Shown here piece after piece: positions 8,742-19,504 of a stretch of DNA of 64,000 nt. The first letter of the stretch is position 1. The number at the start of each line of letters is the position of its first letter. The stretch comes from Pectobacterium polonicum (GTDB lineage Bacteria > Pseudomonadota > Gammaproteobacteria > Enterobacterales > Enterobacteriaceae). The notes below the pieces were generated by a model. That model did not search any database. It saw only the letters and a list, made by a program, of their open reading frames with translations, and was not told the DNA's origin. The stretch spans positions 62,001 to 126,000 of the forward strand of contig NZ_RJTN01000011.1 of assembly GCF_005497185.1 (NCBI RefSeq), in the 5' to 3' direction. The position numbers and the translations under genes were made by a program.

Positions 8742-10379
8742 TTACTTATCCAGCCAGGTGTTATAAAAACTGGGGCGACCCACGGCTTCAAACGCGATGC
8801 CTTTGGTGGTGGGCGCGCCGGCAAACACCTGTGGTTCTTCAAAGATGGGAATGACATAAGCCTGATCGATCAGGTAGCTCTGTACTTCTCCTACCAGCGC
8901 TAGCCGCTTGCTGCGGTCGGTTTCTGCGGCGATACCATCCAGTAGCGTATTCAGGTGGGGATCAACAAAGTCCTTCACCTTGTCGCTGGCACCACCTTTT
9001 TGCAGCAGGACGTTACGTACCGTTGGGTAATACTGGCTTTTCAGCACATCTGGGTCGGCACGGCCTACCATCGCCGGCGCTACGCCGGTTTTTAGCGGGT
9101 CGAGGCTATCCACGGTTTTGCTGCCCGCGTCGCCCGCTAACACATTCAGCTTCACGCCGACTTTTGCCCACTGTTGCGAAACCAGCTGTAAGGTTTCTTT
9201 GTTCTGTGGTTGTGGCAGCGATTCATAGGCGGTCAATTCCAGCGTTTTGCCGTCTTTCTGTCGTAACCCTTGGGGACCGGTTTTCCAGCCCGCGTCATCT
9301 AACAGCTTGTTGGCCTGTGCGGGATCGAAGGTCAGTTTGCTGGAGAGATCAACATAGCCCGCGGCAGTTTTCGCCAGTGGGGACGTGGCCTGTGGGTAGT
9401 TGTCAGAGAACAGCGTAGCAATGATTTCTTTGGTATTCGTAGCGTGCAGCAGCGCTTTACGTACGCGGATATCCGCTACCAGCGGGTTATCCGGGCGGAA
9501 AACCACGCTGTTATTGACGCCGCGCGTAGGCGGGGCATAAAGGTTGAAGCCCTGACTTTGCACCCGCTTTTCATCATAGGCTTGGATCTGACGAATGAAA
9601 TCCGCCTGACCGGAGACCAACGCGCCGATACGCACGCTGTCTTCTGGCGTGACCAGATAGGTAATGCCGTCCAGATAGGCGCGCCCTTGATGCTTCGATT
9701 TAACGGGTGCCCAGTTGTAATCCTTACGGGCGGTCAGTTTCAGTTCGCGTCCCAGCTTCTCACTGCTGACCACGAATGGGCCGGAGCCAATGATGTTTTT
9801 TGCATTACCTAACTGATTGAAATTACGCTCAAGTGTGCTGAGAGAAACCAAGCCGGAACCGATGGCCGAGGTGCCTTGTAAAAAACCCGGTGAGGGCTTC
9901 TTAAAGTAAAATTTCACCGTCAGAGGGTCGATGACTTCACTGCGCAGGTAATTGTTGATGACTTCCGAAACAGGCTGGTTAAGAGCGGTGTTTCCTAAGC
10001 CATACGTATCAATGTTTTTCGCCACTGCGTTGGCGTCCAGCGGGGTGCCGTCAGAAAAGCTGATACCCGGGCGGATCTTGAACGTGTATTCAGTGTTATC
10101 CGCGTTGATGGTCCAGGATTCGGCAACCCACGGTTCAATCTCCAGCGTTTCCGGGTTCTGGTACGTCAGTTTATCGGTAATCTGGTTGAGAATGCCGCCG
10201 TTCGGATAAAAACCGCCTGCGGGCGTATAGAGATTGGTGTGTGCCTGCTGCTCCAGATAAACCAGCGTGCCGCCGATTTTCGGTGCGTCGTTCGCTGCCT
10301 GTGCGCTCAGTGTGCCGCCCAGAAGGAGTAGCGAGGCAAAAATAGTACGTTTCTGATGAGGATGCAAAAAAGTCGCCAC
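8742..10379 (-). CDS. Periplasmic substrate-binding protein, copy 2
   Basis: 545-residue SBP family 5 protein, the tandem paralogue of the gene at 6693-8330 and identical in length. It also has a GTG start and a 28-residue signal peptide ending SAQA. It is the first gene met by transcription from the ghrB side. It is separated from copy 1 by 411 bp holding a promoter-like region, a hairpin and duplication scars. It probably feeds the same permeases. About 33 residue differences accumulated without frameshifts or stops, so both copies have been kept functional, perhaps with different substrate preference. Confidence 0.92.
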   Translation of the reverse strand: MATFLHPHQKRTIFASLLLLGGTLSAQAANDAPKIGGTLVYLEQQAHTNLYTPAGGFYPNGGILNQITDKLTYQNPETLEIEPWVAESWTINADNTEYTFKIRPGISFSDGTPLDANAVAKNIDTYGLGNTALNQPVSEVINNYLRSEVIDPLTVKFYFKKPSPGFLQGTSAIGSGLVSLSTLERNFNQLGNAKNIIGSGPFVVSSEKLGRELKLTARKDYNWAPVKSKHQGRAYLDGITYLVTPEDSVRIGALVSGQADFIRQIQAYDEKRVQSQGFNLYAPPTRGVNNSVVFRPDNPLVADIRVRKALLHATNTKEIIATLFSDNYPQATSPLAKTAAGYVDLSSKLTFDPAQANKLLDDAGWKTGPQGLRQKDGKTLELTAYESLPQPQNKETLQLVSQQWAKVGVKLNVLAGDAGSKTVDSLDPLKTGVAPAMVGRADPDVLKSQYYPTVRNVLLQKGGASDKVKDFVDPHLNTLLDGIAAETDRSKRLALVGEVQSYLIDQAYVIPIFEEPQVFAGAPTTKGIAFEAVGRPSFYNTWLDK

Positions 10380-10641
10380 GATGATTGTCCCTACATTGGA
10401 TAGTTTTTATTAAATTTATTGGTTTATCAGGTGAATATGCGGATCGATTACGTCCTGAAACGGGGGGATAAAGCAGGAAACGTTAACCGCTCGTTATCAT
10501 CGATACTTCCATAGGCGGTAGGAAACAGCAAAGAACAAAACCGGCATTGGTTATCCAGTTTTTAGGTAGGGAAAAGCGGGGTTTTTGCGGGAAATCGCCG
10601 CGTTTCGCGTGTGATGATGGGGTTACTGAGTGGCGAAAAGC
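10380..10641 (-). promoter_or_regulatory. Upstream region of binding-protein copy 2
   Basis: Non-coding; nearly identical over most of its length to the stretch upstream of copy 1. It holds the minus-strand promoter and ribosome site (gtaggga before the GTG). No gene is seen and no operator is recognised. The duplicated block extends from here into ghrB. Confidence 0.55.
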
Positions 10642-10669
10642 AGCGCTGCGAAAGCGTCGTCGCAGCGCT
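10642..10669 (-). terminator. Terminator of ghrB
   Basis: A 9-bp perfect stem (10642-10650 with 10661-10669) is followed on the minus strand by gcttttcg. It lies 15 bp beyond the ghrB stop codon. A duplicate exists at 8593-8620. Confidence 0.8.
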
Positions 10670-10684
10670 AAGGTCGATCTAGGG

Positions 10685-11647
10685 TTATTTCAAAACCTGC
10701 GGATTCACGCAGTTTTCTTTTACCTGACCGCTTAGGGCGGCAATCAGGTTGTCAACGGCGCAGGCAGCCATGTCGTAGCGCGTTTCGTGCGTGGCCGAAC
10801 CGATATGCGGCAGCGCCACCACGTTAGGTAAATCCAGCAGCGGAGAATCTACAGGCAGCGGTTCTTTGACAAAAACGTCCAGACCTGCGCACTGAATGGT
10901 TCCTTTCACCAAGGCTTCCGTCAGCGCGTCTTCATCCACCACGGCACCACGGCCGATATTAATTAAAATGGCGCTGGGTTTCATTTTTGCCAGCTGTTCG
11001 CGGCCAATGAGATGGTGGGTTTCCGCCGTCAATGGCAGCGTAATACAGAGGAAATCCGACTCAGCCAATAGCGTATCGAGATCGCAGTGACGGGCATTAA
11101 AGCGCTGCTCCGCTTCAGCGTGATGGCGGCGGGCGTTGTACAGTACCGGCATGCTGAAACCAAAGTGAGCGCGCTGCGCGACGGCCAGACCGATGCGCCC
11201 CATCCCCAGAATACCGATGGTTTTATGGTGAACGTCGGTACCAAACCAGTCGCTGCCGACACCGCCTTTCCACTCTCCCGCTTTGACTCGCTCAGCCACT
11301 TCTACAACCCGACGTGCGCTGGCGAGCATCAGTGCCAGAACCGTATCCGCCACGGTTTCCGTCAGCACGGTCGGGGTGTGCATGAGAATCACCCCCTTTT
11401 CATTTAGCGCATCGACGTTAAAAGTGTCGTAACCGACAGAAATGGTGGAAGCCGCGCGTAAACGCGGCGCATGTTGCAAGAAATCTTTATCGACTTTTCC
11501 GCCGGAACCGATGATGCCTTCTGCCGTTGCCAGAGCCGGATGGTCGAGTGAGGGAAAGGCGTCAAGTTCAGTGACGGTGAAGTATTGGTCTAAACGAGCG
11601 CGTAGGTCGTCAGCAATGGTTTTATACAGGATAACGCTAGGTTTCAT
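10685..11647 (-). CDS. ghrB: Glyoxylate/hydroxypyruvate reductase B
   Basis: 320-residue D-isomer-specific 2-hydroxyacid dehydrogenase, clearly orthologous to E. coli GhrB (MKPSVILYK start, [27 protein letters not shown]). It reduces glyoxylate, hydroxypyruvate and 2-keto-gluconate with NADPH in the cytoplasm. The Rossmann motif GMGRIG is near residue 153. The catalytic Arg, Glu and His of the family fall in the [17 protein letters not shown] and [11 protein letters not shown] segments. ATG at 11647 is chosen over GTG at 11650 because it matches the family start and follows GGAG. It is divergent from the chemoreceptor gene. An internal piece is duplicated at 8633-8696. Confidence 0.95.
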   Translation of the reverse strand: MKPSVILYKTIADDLRARLDQYFTVTELDAFPSLDHPALATAEGIIGSGGKVDKDFLQHAPRLRAASTISVGYDTFNVDALNEKGVILMHTPTVLTETVADTVLALMLASARRVVEVAERVKAGEWKGGVGSDWFGTDVHHKTIGILGMGRIGLAVAQRAHFGFSMPVLYNARRHHAEAEQRFNARHCDLDTLLAESDFLCITLPLTAETHHLIGREQLAKMKPSAILINIGRGAVVDEDALTEALVKGTIQCAGLDVFVKEPLPVDSPLLDLPNVVALPHIGSATHETRYDMAACAVDNLIAALSGQVKENCVNPQVLK

Positions 11648-11926
11648 CACAAACTCCAGCAGATTAAGGAAGTTAACGTAGAAATCGCTTATCGAATAAT
11701 CGCGTAGCTGGCAACAGACTGCAAGTGATACTGCCCCCGCATTTGCCCAAGGTTAACCGCGATTAATGGGGGATTTGCACGATTTGTGTGATGCGCGATG
11801 ACATGGTTTCTTCCCAGAGCACGCGTTGGAGTTCGCTTACAGCATGCATCACGTACTGACTGCATGAGATTTATTACAGTTTGATTAAAATTATTCCATC
11901 GTGATTTTTGTTAATCATTTTCTTGT
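11648..11926. other. Divergent intergenic region ghrB / chemoreceptor
   Basis: No gene seen. It must hold the ghrB promoter on the minus strand. The chemoreceptor's sigma-28-like promoter lies at the right edge (11927-11952). Confidence 0.5.
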
Positions 11927-11952
11927 AAAGCATTACTGCAAAAAACCGATAA
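11927..11952 (+). promoter_or_regulatory. Sigma-28 (FliA) promoter candidate for the chemoreceptor gene
   Basis: TAAAGCAT, then 10 nt, then ACCGATAA. This matches the flagellar sigma-28 pattern TAAA-N15-GCCGATAA at 7 of 8 bases in the -10 box, with spacing one base short. It lies about 70 bp upstream of the start, and chemoreceptor genes are usual class III flagellar genes. Confidence 0.65.
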
Positions 11953-12020
11953 CGCTATTTGCGGGGATGTTTTAGAAATGATGCTGTTATTTAGACACGA
12001 TGTTGTTAACGGGGGCGGAA

Positions 12021-13982
12021 ATGCATTTTTTTACCAGAATTATGAGCAATCTTAAGGTTTCTCATAAGCTGTATGGCGGGTTTGGTATTGTCCTGTTGTT
12101 AGTCATGATAGCGTCTGGGGTTGGCGCCATACGGTTTTTTATCATCCATGAATTGTATGTTAAAACGACTATTCTGAATGAAATGAATCATCAGCTCGAT
12201 CAGTCGAAAATGGCGAGGGTCAAGTATTCATTCACCTTTGCAGACGAGCATATTAAAAACCTGAATAAGTACATTGAGCAGGCTAGGGCGCAAAAGGAAA
12301 AAGCGAAAGCACTCGCATGGGAAGCAGATTATCTCTCTGATTTTAATAAACTTGACCAGGATTTTACAGATTATGATACCGATCTGAATACCATGAAAGC
12401 CGCCGCGAACGCGGTGGTCGATACGGCAAAGAAAATCAGCCAGATGAATGCCTCCGATGCGTTAACGGCATTTATGACCAATCTCCCGGTTGGCGCGGAT
12501 GAAAATGCGCTGGCGGCGCAGAAAGATACCCTCTCACTGCTGTTTCTGAAACTGGTTAATAGCACTTATATCTTACAAAGAGAGAACAGCGAAGCCGCGT
12601 TTAATGTGCAGAAACAGGCTTATGCCGAATCGAAAGCATCCTATGATGCGCTGGCAGCGTCGGTCAGTGACGATCGTCGTCGCGTAGTGGATGCTTTTTG
12701 GCAAGTGTTTGAAAATTATAATCAAACGGCAGAACAATACTACAAGCAACTAGGACAGTTAAAAACCACAGATGTCAAATTCCGGGCCACCGGAGACAGA
12801 ATGACGAGCGATATCGGTACTATTCTGCAAAAGCTCGGTGCGAGGAATGATGACATTATCAATAGCTCTGTACTGCAAACATTGATTTTAGGGGCGATAG
12901 CCATCGTCTTTGGATTGCTGATTGCATGGTCCGTCACGCGACAAATCACCCGACCCATTATTACTAACCTGAAGCTGGCGGAGCGCATTGCAGGCGGCGA
13001 TCTCTCTGCAAACGTCACGGTGGAACGGCATGATGAACTGGGGCAGTTAACGACGGCCATGATGGTGATGACGGAGAAATTGCGTCATTTAATGACGGAT
13101 ATTCGTCAAAGCGTGTACAGCGTTGAGAGCGCTTCCTCTGACATTGCATCGGGCAATAATGATTTGTCATCACGCACCGAGCAGCAATCGGCGGCGATTG
13201 TAGAAACGGCAGCCAGTATGGAAGAGTTAACGGCTACGGTGAAGAACAACGCCGATAATGCGCGACATGCCAGCCAGATTGCCGGAGAAGCCTCAACCAA
13301 TGCGAATCGCGGTGGGGATATTATTAACCGCGTGATTAATACCATGAGCGATATCTCAGGCAGCTCGAAGAAGATTTCTGATATCACGAGTGTCATTAAT
13401 AGTATCGCTTTCCAGACCAATATTTTGGCATTGAATGCGGCAGTGGAAGCGGCGCGCGCCGGTGAGCAAGGCCGTGGTTTTGCGGTTGTTGCTAGTGAAG
13501 TTCGCAGTCTTGCTCAGCGCAGTTCACAGGCGGCAAAAGAGATCGAAAGCCTGATTTCAGAATCGGTTTCTCGTGTGGATGCAGGAACCGATCTGGTTTC
13601 TCAGGCGGGAACAACGATGGATGACATTGTCGCTTCCGTGAGCCGCGTGAATGACATCATGGGGGAAATATCTTCAGCATCGGATGAGCAGAGTCGCGGT
13701 ATTGCGCAAATTGGCAGTGCGGTGGCTGAAATGGATACCACCATTCAGCAGAATGCCGCTATGGTGAGCGAATCCTCCGTCGCGGCGAATTCGTTGCAGG
13801 AACAGGCCTCGAAGCTGGCAAAACTCATGTCAGTTTTCCGCATATCCGATGCGGATGTTGCCGGGGTATCAAGACGGCAAGGGTCTAACACTGGCAATGG
13901 ACATTCGGGCAATAGAGCTGTGGCTCGCCTGCCGACGCTCGCGTCACGGGATAATGGGAACGATAACTGGACAACGTTCTGA
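12021..13982 (+). CDS. Methyl-accepting chemotaxis protein with long periplasmic sensor and CheR-docking tail
   Basis: About 653 residues. A first membrane helix (about residues 18-40) is followed by a roughly 250-residue, mostly helical periplasmic region whose length suits a helical bimodular (HBM-like) sensor. A second membrane helix ([20 protein letters not shown]), a HAMP linker and the conserved signalling hairpin ([20 protein letters not shown]) come next. The C-terminus is NWTTF, fitting the xWxxF pentapeptide that tethers CheR/CheB, so this is a high-abundance-type receptor. Upstream in-frame codons reach 12000, but ATG at 12021 or 12042 is more likely. The ligand is unknown; HBM receptors often sense organic acids. 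Confidence 0.9.
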   Translation: MHFFTRIMSNLKVSHKLYGGFGIVLLLVMIASGVGAIRFFIIHELYVKTTILNEMNHQLDQSKMARVKYSFTFADEHIKNLNKYIEQARAQKEKAKALAWEADYLSDFNKLDQDFTDYDTDLNTMKAAANAVVDTAKKISQMNASDALTAFMTNLPVGADENALAAQKDTLSLLFLKLVNSTYILQRENSEAAFNVQKQAYAESKASYDALAASVSDDRRRVVDAFWQVFENYNQTAEQYYKQLGQLKTTDVKFRATGDRMTSDIGTILQKLGARNDDIINSSVLQTLILGAIAIVFGLLIAWSVTRQITRPIITNLKLAERIAGGDLSANVTVERHDELGQLTTAMMVMTEKLRHLMTDIRQSVYSVESASSDIASGNNDLSSRTEQQSAAIVETAASMEELTATVKNNADNARHASQIAGEASTNANRGGDIINRVINTMSDISGSSKKISDITSVINSIAFQTNILALNAAVEAARAGEQGRGFAVVASEVRSLAQRSSQAAKEIESLISESVSRVDAGTDLVSQAGTTMDDIVASVSRVNDIMGEISSASDEQSRGIAQIGSAVAEMDTTIQQNAAMVSESSVAANSLQEQASKLAKLMSVFRISDADVAGVSRRQGSNTGNGHSGNRAVARLPTLASRDNGNDNWTTF

Positions 13983-14002
13983 TACCCCGTTGAGTCGATG
14001 AC

Positions 14003-14476
14003 TCAGAGGTGGTCGATTGCACTAGAGGGAGCGGCGTTTGCTGTTCCCTCGTTCACCCACTGCATGATCAGCGCCGTAGCTTGTGTATCCTGATTGATGT
14101 TTTCCTCAACGGCGACAAATCCCTGCTTATGATAGAACCGGAAAGCGCGTGTATTCTGTTGATACACTTCCAGAGTGAGTAAGGGGTACTGCGCCTGAAC
14201 ATGTTGGATCAGTGCGGTGCCAATCTGCTTTCCATAATAGGCTTGTTCGACAAACAGCGCGCCGATAAACCGTGCTTCTAGTACGCTGATAAAGCCAATA
14301 AGGCTTCCTTGTTCTTCATAAACCCAGGTTTGTGACTGGGGAATATAGATCTCGCGTACCGCACTGGCGCTTTCTCGCCAGTAATCTTCACGGATAAAGG
14401 GATGCGCCAGAATGGTGCTCTTTAACCAGAGTTGCATCAACGGCGCAAGATCGAGGCTGCGATAAGGGCGGATCAT
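14003..14476 (-). CDS. yiaC: GNAT N-acetyltransferase YiaC
   Basis: 157-residue GNAT-fold acetyltransferase. The acetyl-CoA binding loop lies around YYGKQIGTALIQ, followed by LEVYQQNTRAFRFYHKQGF, the typical motif B. Segments such as LWLKSTILAHPF and the position directly after tag match E. coli yiaC, described there as a protein lysine acetyltransferase. The ATG at 14476 overlaps the tag stop (ATGA) and follows AGGA, so the two are co-translated. It converges with the chemoreceptor gene, with only a short palindrome (about 13987-14001) between them. Confidence 0.88.
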   Translation of the reverse strand: MIRPYRSLDLAPLMQLWLKSTILAHPFIREDYWRESASAVREIYIPQSQTWVYEEQGSLIGFISVLEARFIGALFVEQAYYGKQIGTALIQHVQAQYPLLTLEVYQQNTRAFRFYHKQGFVAVEENINQDTQATALIMQWVNEGTANAAPSSAIDHL

Positions 14477-15036
14477 GACGTGCTTTCCTGATGACAAAAA
14501 CAGTCAATGACATGGTCGTTGACCAATCCGCCCGCCTGCATGAAGGCATAGCAGATAGTCGAACCGATAAATTTGAAGCCGCGTTTCTTTAGGGCTTTGG
14601 ACATGGCATCTGAAACGTCCGTTTTGGCGGGAACTTCTGCGAGTGAAGCGGGATGGTTGAGGTGTGGCCGGTGTTCGACGAAGGACCAAATGAAGTCCGC
14701 GAAGCTCTCTCCTTTGCTTTCCATCGCCACCCATACTTTTGCGTTGGTGATAATCGCCTCGATTTTCCCGCGGTGGCGGATAATGCCGCTGTCCTGCACT
14801 AACCGATCTACGTCATCCTGCGTCATTTTCGCCACTCGCTCAGGGTTGAACTGGTGGAAACAGTGGCGATAGTTTTCGCGTTTTTTCAGGACAGTAATCC
14901 AGGAAAGGCCCGCCTGTTGACCCTCCAGACACAGTAGCTCAAATAGCTTCTGGCTGTCGGTGCAGGGCTTCCCCCACTCGTTATCGTGATAATCCTGATA
15001 TAAGGTGTCTTGTGTAACCCAGCCGCAGCGTTGCAT
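14473..15036 (-). CDS. tag: DNA-3-methyladenine glycosylase I
   Basis: 187 residues, the same length as E. coli Tag. It removes 3-methyladenine from alkylated DNA in base excision repair. The N-terminus (MQRCGW, then DNEWG) and C-terminal residues C4, H17, H175 and C179-type ligands of the structural zinc site (last pair in CYAF...HVIDCFCH) are visible. The start at 15036 is set by homology and a strong AGGAGAAAGG ribosome site; a longer reading would add 32 unrelated residues. It forms a two-gene operon with yiaC. Confidence 0.95.
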   Translation of the reverse strand: MQRCGWVTQDTLYQDYHDNEWGKPCTDSQKLFELLCLEGQQAGLSWITVLKKRENYRHCFHQFNPERVAKMTQDDVDRLVQDSGIIRHRGKIEAIITNAKVWVAMESKGESFADFIWSFVEHRPHLNHPASLAEVPAKTDVSDAMSKALKKRGFKFIGSTICYAFMQAGGLVNDHVIDCFCHQESTS

Positions 15037-15294
15037 TCCTTTCTCCTGATTCGGTTGCGCCGTTGGTGTTTGGACGCACAGTTTATTGTAAGGCAGTCTG
15101 CCGCAATGTGGTGCGATCATGGCATTCATCATGCTGTATATGCAACCAGCATTTTGCGGGCGTGTTCGCAGATATGAAAGGTTGTTTGCGGATGGGGCGG
15201 AAAGTCGTCGTGGAATCGTGAATAATGTTTTGCCGACAGCTCAGGCTGTTCATTAATCATAAGAAAAGCATCAATAGAGACAGGGGGACAGGGA

Positions 15295-16101
15295 ATGGCG
15301 GTGGAGTGGGTAGCAGCCTATCTGGCATTAGGTGCAGTGGTGGGTTTCATGGCGGGATTATTAGGTATCGGTGGCGGCGGCATTATGGTGCCAGTGCTGA
15401 CGGCGTTGTTTGCCGCACAGGGCGTGGATAATACGCATCTGGTGCACCTGGCGTTGGGAACGTCAATGGCCGCGATTGTCGTCACGGCGATTTCCAGTCT
15501 ACGTACTCATCATCAACATCAGGCGGTACTTTGGCCGGTAGTCGTAAGGATTACGCCCGCCATTCTGATCGGGACATTCGCTGCCACCTGGTTGGCGACG
15601 CTGTTGCCGACGCGGACGCTGGCGATCTTTTTCTCCTGTTTTATGGCCTATGTTTCTCTGCAAATGGTGCTGAATATCAAGCCCAAACCGCAGCGTCAGT
15701 TGCCCGGTACGGCAGGGATTTCGCTGGCGGGATTGATGATAGGCAGCATCTCTGCGTTGGTGGCTATTGGCGGCGGGTCGCTTACGGTGCCGTTCCTGAC
15801 GTGGTGCAACGTCCGTATTCAGCAGGCGATTGGTACATCGGCGGCGGTTGGGCTACCGATTGCCGTTTCCGGCGCGTTGGGCTACCTGATCAACGGCTGG
15901 TCGACGACCGGATTGCCTGATTACAGCGTCGGCTATGTGTCTCTGCCTGCCGTTTTCCTGATTTCAGTCGTCAGCTTCTTCACTGCGCCGGTCGGTGCCC
16001 GTTTGGCGCATCGTTTGCCGGTTGCGACGCTGAAAAAGGCCTTTGCCGCATTGCTGCTGTTGCTGAGCCTGAAGATGTTGCAGACCGTTTTTTCAGGCTG
16101 A
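15295..16101 (+). CDS. TSUP/TauE-SafE family membrane exporter
   Basis: 268-residue polytopic inner-membrane protein with about eight hydrophobic segments. The family's duplicated glycine-rich motif is visible twice, GFMAGLLGIGGGGIMVP near residues 18-34 and ALVAIGGGSLTVP near 155-170. The TSUP family moves sulfite, sulfoacetate or related sulfur-containing anions. The specific substrate cannot be assigned. A GGGGG ribosome tract precedes the ATG. It is upstream of glyQ in the same direction but has a 126-bp gap, so it is probably a separate transcript. Confidence 0.88.
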   Translation: MAVEWVAAYLALGAVVGFMAGLLGIGGGGIMVPVLTALFAAQGVDNTHLVHLALGTSMAAIVVTAISSLRTHHQHQAVLWPVVVRITPAILIGTFAATWLATLLPTRTLAIFFSCFMAYVSLQMVLNIKPKPQRQLPGTAGISLAGLMIGSISALVAIGGGSLTVPFLTWCNVRIQQAIGTSAAVGLPIAVSGALGYLINGWSTTGLPDYSVGYVSLPAVFLISVVSFFTAPVGARLAHRLPVATLKKAFAALLLLLSLKMLQTVFSG

Positions 16102-16227
16102 CCCTGTAATTTGAAAGATGATGGCGGGGATTTGCACTTGTTACCGCATTCTGGCTGTATATCTTGCGGTCAGAGGGTATACTGGCGCATTCCTTATAAA
16201 TCCACTTGTATCGCGCGCGAATCCAAC

Positions 16228-17142
16228 ATGCAAAAGTTTGATACCAAGACCTTCCAGGGCCTGATCCTGACATTACAGGATTATTGGGCTCGCCAGGGCT
16301 GCACCATTGTTCAACCATTGGACATGGAAGTCGGCGCAGGCACTTCACATCCTATGACCTGTCTGCGGGCACTGGGGCCGGAGCCGATGGCCGCCGCCTA
16401 TGTGCAGCCTTCTCGTCGCCCGACCGATGGGCGCTACGGCGAAAACCCGAACCGCTTACAGCACTATTACCAGTTTCAGGTCGTGATTAAACCATCACCG
16501 GAGAATATTCAGGAATTGTACCTCGGTTCTCTGAAAGAGCTGGGTATGGACCCGACCATTCACGATATCCGCTTCGTGGAAGACAACTGGGAAAACCCAA
16601 CGCTGGGCGCATGGGGCCTGGGCTGGGAAGTCTGGCTGAACGGTATGGAAGTCACACAGTTTACCTACTTCCAGCAGGTTGGTGGTTTGGAATGTAAACC
16701 CGTCACCGGTGAGATTACCTACGGTCTGGAACGTCTGGCGATGTACATTCAGGGCGTTGATAGCGTTTACGATCTGGTCTGGAGCGACGGCCCGTTAGGG
16801 AAAACCACCTACGGCGACGTGTTCCATCAAAACGAAGTCGAACAGTCGACCTACAACTTTGAACACGCTGATGTCGATTTCCTGTTCAGCTGCTTCGAGC
16901 AATATGAGAAAGAAGCGCAGCACCTGCTCGCGCTGGAAAAACCGCTGCCTTTACCGGCTTACGAACGCATTCTGAAAGCAGCGCACAGCTTTAACTTGCT
17001 GGACGCGCGTAAAGCGATCTCGGTTACCGAGCGCCAGCGCTACATTCTGCGTATTCGTACCCTGACCAAAGCGGTTGCGGAAGCCTACTATGCCTCGCGT
17101 GAGGCGTTGGGTTTCCCGATGTGTAATAAGAAAGAGAGCTAA
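16228..17142 (+). CDS. glyQ: Glycyl-tRNA synthetase alpha subunit
   Basis: 304 residues (303 in E. coli). It is the class II catalytic core of the alpha2beta2 glycyl-tRNA synthetase, forming glycyl-adenylate and charging tRNA-Gly. The N-terminus [17 protein letters not shown] and the motif 2 region ([14 protein letters not shown]) are characteristic. The start at 16228 agrees with the family although there is no good Shine-Dalgarno site. glyS follows 9 bp downstream and is co-transcribed. Confidence 0.98.
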   Translation: MQKFDTKTFQGLILTLQDYWARQGCTIVQPLDMEVGAGTSHPMTCLRALGPEPMAAAYVQPSRRPTDGRYGENPNRLQHYYQFQVVIKPSPENIQELYLGSLKELGMDPTIHDIRFVEDNWENPTLGAWGLGWEVWLNGMEVTQFTYFQQVGGLECKPVTGEITYGLERLAMYIQGVDSVYDLVWSDGPLGKTTYGDVFHQNEVEQSTYNFEHADVDFLFSCFEQYEKEAQHLLALEKPLPLPAYERILKAAHSFNLLDARKAISVTERQRYILRIRTLTKAVAEAYYASREALGFPMCNKKES

Positions 17143-17151
17143 GAGGCAGCC

Positions 17152-19221
17152 ATGACTGACAAGACTTTTCTGGTGGAAATTGGCACGGAAGAGCTGCCGC
17201 CGAAGGCTCTCCGTAATCTGGCAGAATCCTTTGCCGCGAATTTCACGGCGGAGCTGGATGCCGCCAATCTGGCACACGGTGACGTAAGCTGGTTTGCCGC
17301 GCCGCGCCGTTTGGCGCTGAAAGTGGCACGCTTAAGCGCGTCTCAGCCCGATCGTGAAGTAGAAAAACGCGGCCCGGCGATTTCCCAAGCGTTTGATGCA
17401 GAAGGCAAGCCGACCAAAGCGGCAGAAGGCTGGGCGCGTGGCTGTGGTATTACCGTTGAGCAAGCTGAACGTTTGACGACCGACAAAGGCGAGTGGCTGC
17501 TGTACCGTGCCCACGCTAAAGGTGAACAGGCGCAGGCGCTGCTGCCGGGTATGGTCAGCACCGCATTATCTAAGTTGCCGATTCCAAAGCTGATGCGCTG
17601 GAGCGACAAAGAAACCCAGTTTGTGCGTCCGGTACATACCGTGACTATGCTGTTGGGTGAGGAACTGATCCCCGGTCAGGTATTGGGTATTGATTCCGCT
17701 CGTACTATTCGCGGCCACCGCTTTATGGGTGAAGCTGAATTTACGATCGATAACGCTGAACAGTATCCGCAGATTCTGCTGGAACGCGGTAAAGTTGTCG
17801 CTGACTATGAGGCGCGTAAAGCCAAAATTAAAGCTGATGCTGAAGACGCTGCACGCAAGATTGGCGGCAATGCCGATTTGAGCGACAGCCTGCTGGAAGA
17901 AGTCACCTCGCTGGTGGAATGGCCAGTGGTGCTGACCGCGAAATTTGAAGAAAAATTCCTCGCTGTGCCGTCCGAAGCGCTGGTTTACACCATGAAAGGT
18001 GACCAGAAGTATTTCCCGGTTTACGACAACAGCGGCAATCTGCTGCCAAACTTCATCTTTGTTGCCAATATTGAATCCAAAGATCCCCAGCAGATTATTT
18101 CCGGTAACGAAAAAGTAGTGCGCCCGCGTCTCGCTGACGCCGAATTCTTCTTCAATACCGACCGTAAGAAGCGTTTGGAAGATCACCTGCCGCGTCTGGA
18201 AACCGTCTTGTTCCAGCAGCAGTTGGGTTCATTGCGCGACAAAACTGACCGTATTCAGGCGTTGGCTGGCTGGGTTGCTGGCCAAATTGGTGCCGATGTG
18301 AATCACGCAACGCGTGCGGGTTTGCTGTCGAAGTGTGACCTGATGACCAACATGGTGTTCGAATTCACCGACACGCAGGGCGTGATGGGGATGCACTATG
18401 CGCGTCATGATGGCGAAGCGGAAGATGTGGCCGTTGCGCTGAATGAACAGTATCAGCCGCGCTTTGCGGGTGATGAACTGCCGTCTTCTGCGGTGGCGTG
18501 CGCGCTGGCGATTGCCGACAAAATGGACTCGCTGGCAGGGATTTTTGGCATCGGCCAACACCCTAAAGGCGACAAAGACCCGTTTGCGCTGCGTCGTGCT
18601 GCCCTCGGTGTGCTGCGCATCATCGTCGAAAAGCGTCTGCCGCTCGATTTGCAGACGCTGACCGAAGAAGCAGTGCGTTTGTATGGCACCAAGCTGACTA
18701 ATGCTAAGGTTGTGGATGACGTGATTGAGTTTATGCTCGGTCGTTTCCGCGCCTGGTATCAGGAAGAAGGTCACAGTGTGGATACCATTCAGGCGGTATT
18801 GGCGCGTCGTCCAACCCGTCCGGCTGATTTTGATGCCCGCGTCAAAGCTGTTAGCCACTTCCGTTCGCTAGATGCGGCGGCGGCGCTGGCGGCGGCCAAC
18901 AAGCGTGTTTCCAACATTCTGGCGAAGTCTACCGATACGCTGAATGAAAGCGTTAACGCTGCCGTATTGAAAGACGCAGCGGAAATTACGCTGGCAACGC
19001 ACCTTGTTGTGCTGCGCGACAAACTGACGCCGCTGTTTGCCGAAGGTCGCTATCAGGAAGCGCTGGTCGAGCTGGCCTCACTGCGTGAGCCTGTCGATGC
19101 GTTCTTCGATCAGGTGATGGTGATGGCAGAAGACGATCAGGTGCGAGTGAACCGTCTGACGCTGCTGAGCCAACTGCGTGAGCTGTTCTTGCAGGTTGCG
19201 GATATCTCCGTGCTGCAATAA
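17152..19221 (+). CDS. glyS: Glycyl-tRNA synthetase beta subunit
   Basis: 689 residues, the E. coli length. The beta subunit recognises and positions tRNA-Gly for the catalytic alpha subunit. The conserved N-terminus ([14 protein letters not shown]) and the HD-like region with [20 protein letters not shown] are visible, and the C-terminal anticodon-binding-like domain is complete. It is the second gene of the glyQS operon and is followed by a strong terminator. Confidence 0.98.
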   Translation: MTDKTFLVEIGTEELPPKALRNLAESFAANFTAELDAANLAHGDVSWFAAPRRLALKVARLSASQPDREVEKRGPAISQAFDAEGKPTKAAEGWARGCGITVEQAERLTTDKGEWLLYRAHAKGEQAQALLPGMVSTALSKLPIPKLMRWSDKETQFVRPVHTVTMLLGEELIPGQVLGIDSARTIRGHRFMGEAEFTIDNAEQYPQILLERGKVVADYEARKAKIKADAEDAARKIGGNADLSDSLLEEVTSLVEWPVVLTAKFEEKFLAVPSEALVYTMKGDQKYFPVYDNSGNLLPNFIFVANIESKDPQQIISGNEKVVRPRLADAEFFFNTDRKKRLEDHLPRLETVLFQQQLGSLRDKTDRIQALAGWVAGQIGADVNHATRAGLLSKCDLMTNMVFEFTDTQGVMGMHYARHDGEAEDVAVALNEQYQPRFAGDELPSSAVACALAIADKMDSLAGIFGIGQHPKGDKDPFALRRAALGVLRIIVEKRLPLDLQTLTEEAVRLYGTKLTNAKVVDDVIEFMLGRFRAWYQEEGHSVDTIQAVLARRPTRPADFDARVKAVSHFRSLDAAAALAAANKRVSNILAKSTDTLNESVNAAVLKDAAEITLATHLVVLRDKLTPLFAEGRYQEALVELASLREPVDAFFDQVMVMAEDDQVRVNRLTLLSQLRELFLQVADISVLQ

Positions 19222-19244
19222 CGACAATAGCGTTACGTAATCCC

Positions 19245-19283
19245 AACCCCCGAGTCGGTTCGCCCATTCGGGGGTTATTTTTT
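19245..19283 (+). terminator. glyQS terminator
   Basis: Stem AACCCCCGA (19245-19253) with TCGGGGGTT (19268-19276), followed by attttttt. It lies 24 bp after the glyS stop codon and is a standard intrinsic terminator. Confidence 0.92.
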
Positions 19284-19314
19284 CCCGCGTCGCAAAACGT
19301 CCCGCCTCACCTCT

Positions 19315-19353
19315 GTGGTCGCCCGTGCATCTCGATGCTTAAACAGTCGGTAT
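19315..19353. repeat. Short intergenic repeat, copy 1
   Basis: The stretch beginning gtggtcgccc and containing catctcgatgcttaaac and cggtat resembles 59326-59363 (gtggtagccc, tatctcgatctttaaac, cggtat). It is probably one member of a dispersed intergenic repeat family. Only two copies are in the window and the match is imperfect. Confidence 0.5.
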
Positions 19354-19504
19354 TCGTTGTCATACCTGGCCTTTTTCTGCACAGCCAGCCTGATTCGACT
19401 ATGCTTATATCGTAGAAAATCTTGTCATGGAAAATCCGTCGTCAGCGTGTTTTTGTCTAAATACAGCACGGCTGGCGGGGCAGTAGGCATAACAGGAGTA
19501 GGGA

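Noticed and set aside
13987-14001. Palindrome tgagtc-gat-gactca between the chemoreceptor and yiaC genes
   Set aside because: Short stem with no T-run on either strand. It may be incidental in an 20-bp convergent spacer, so it is not called a terminator.
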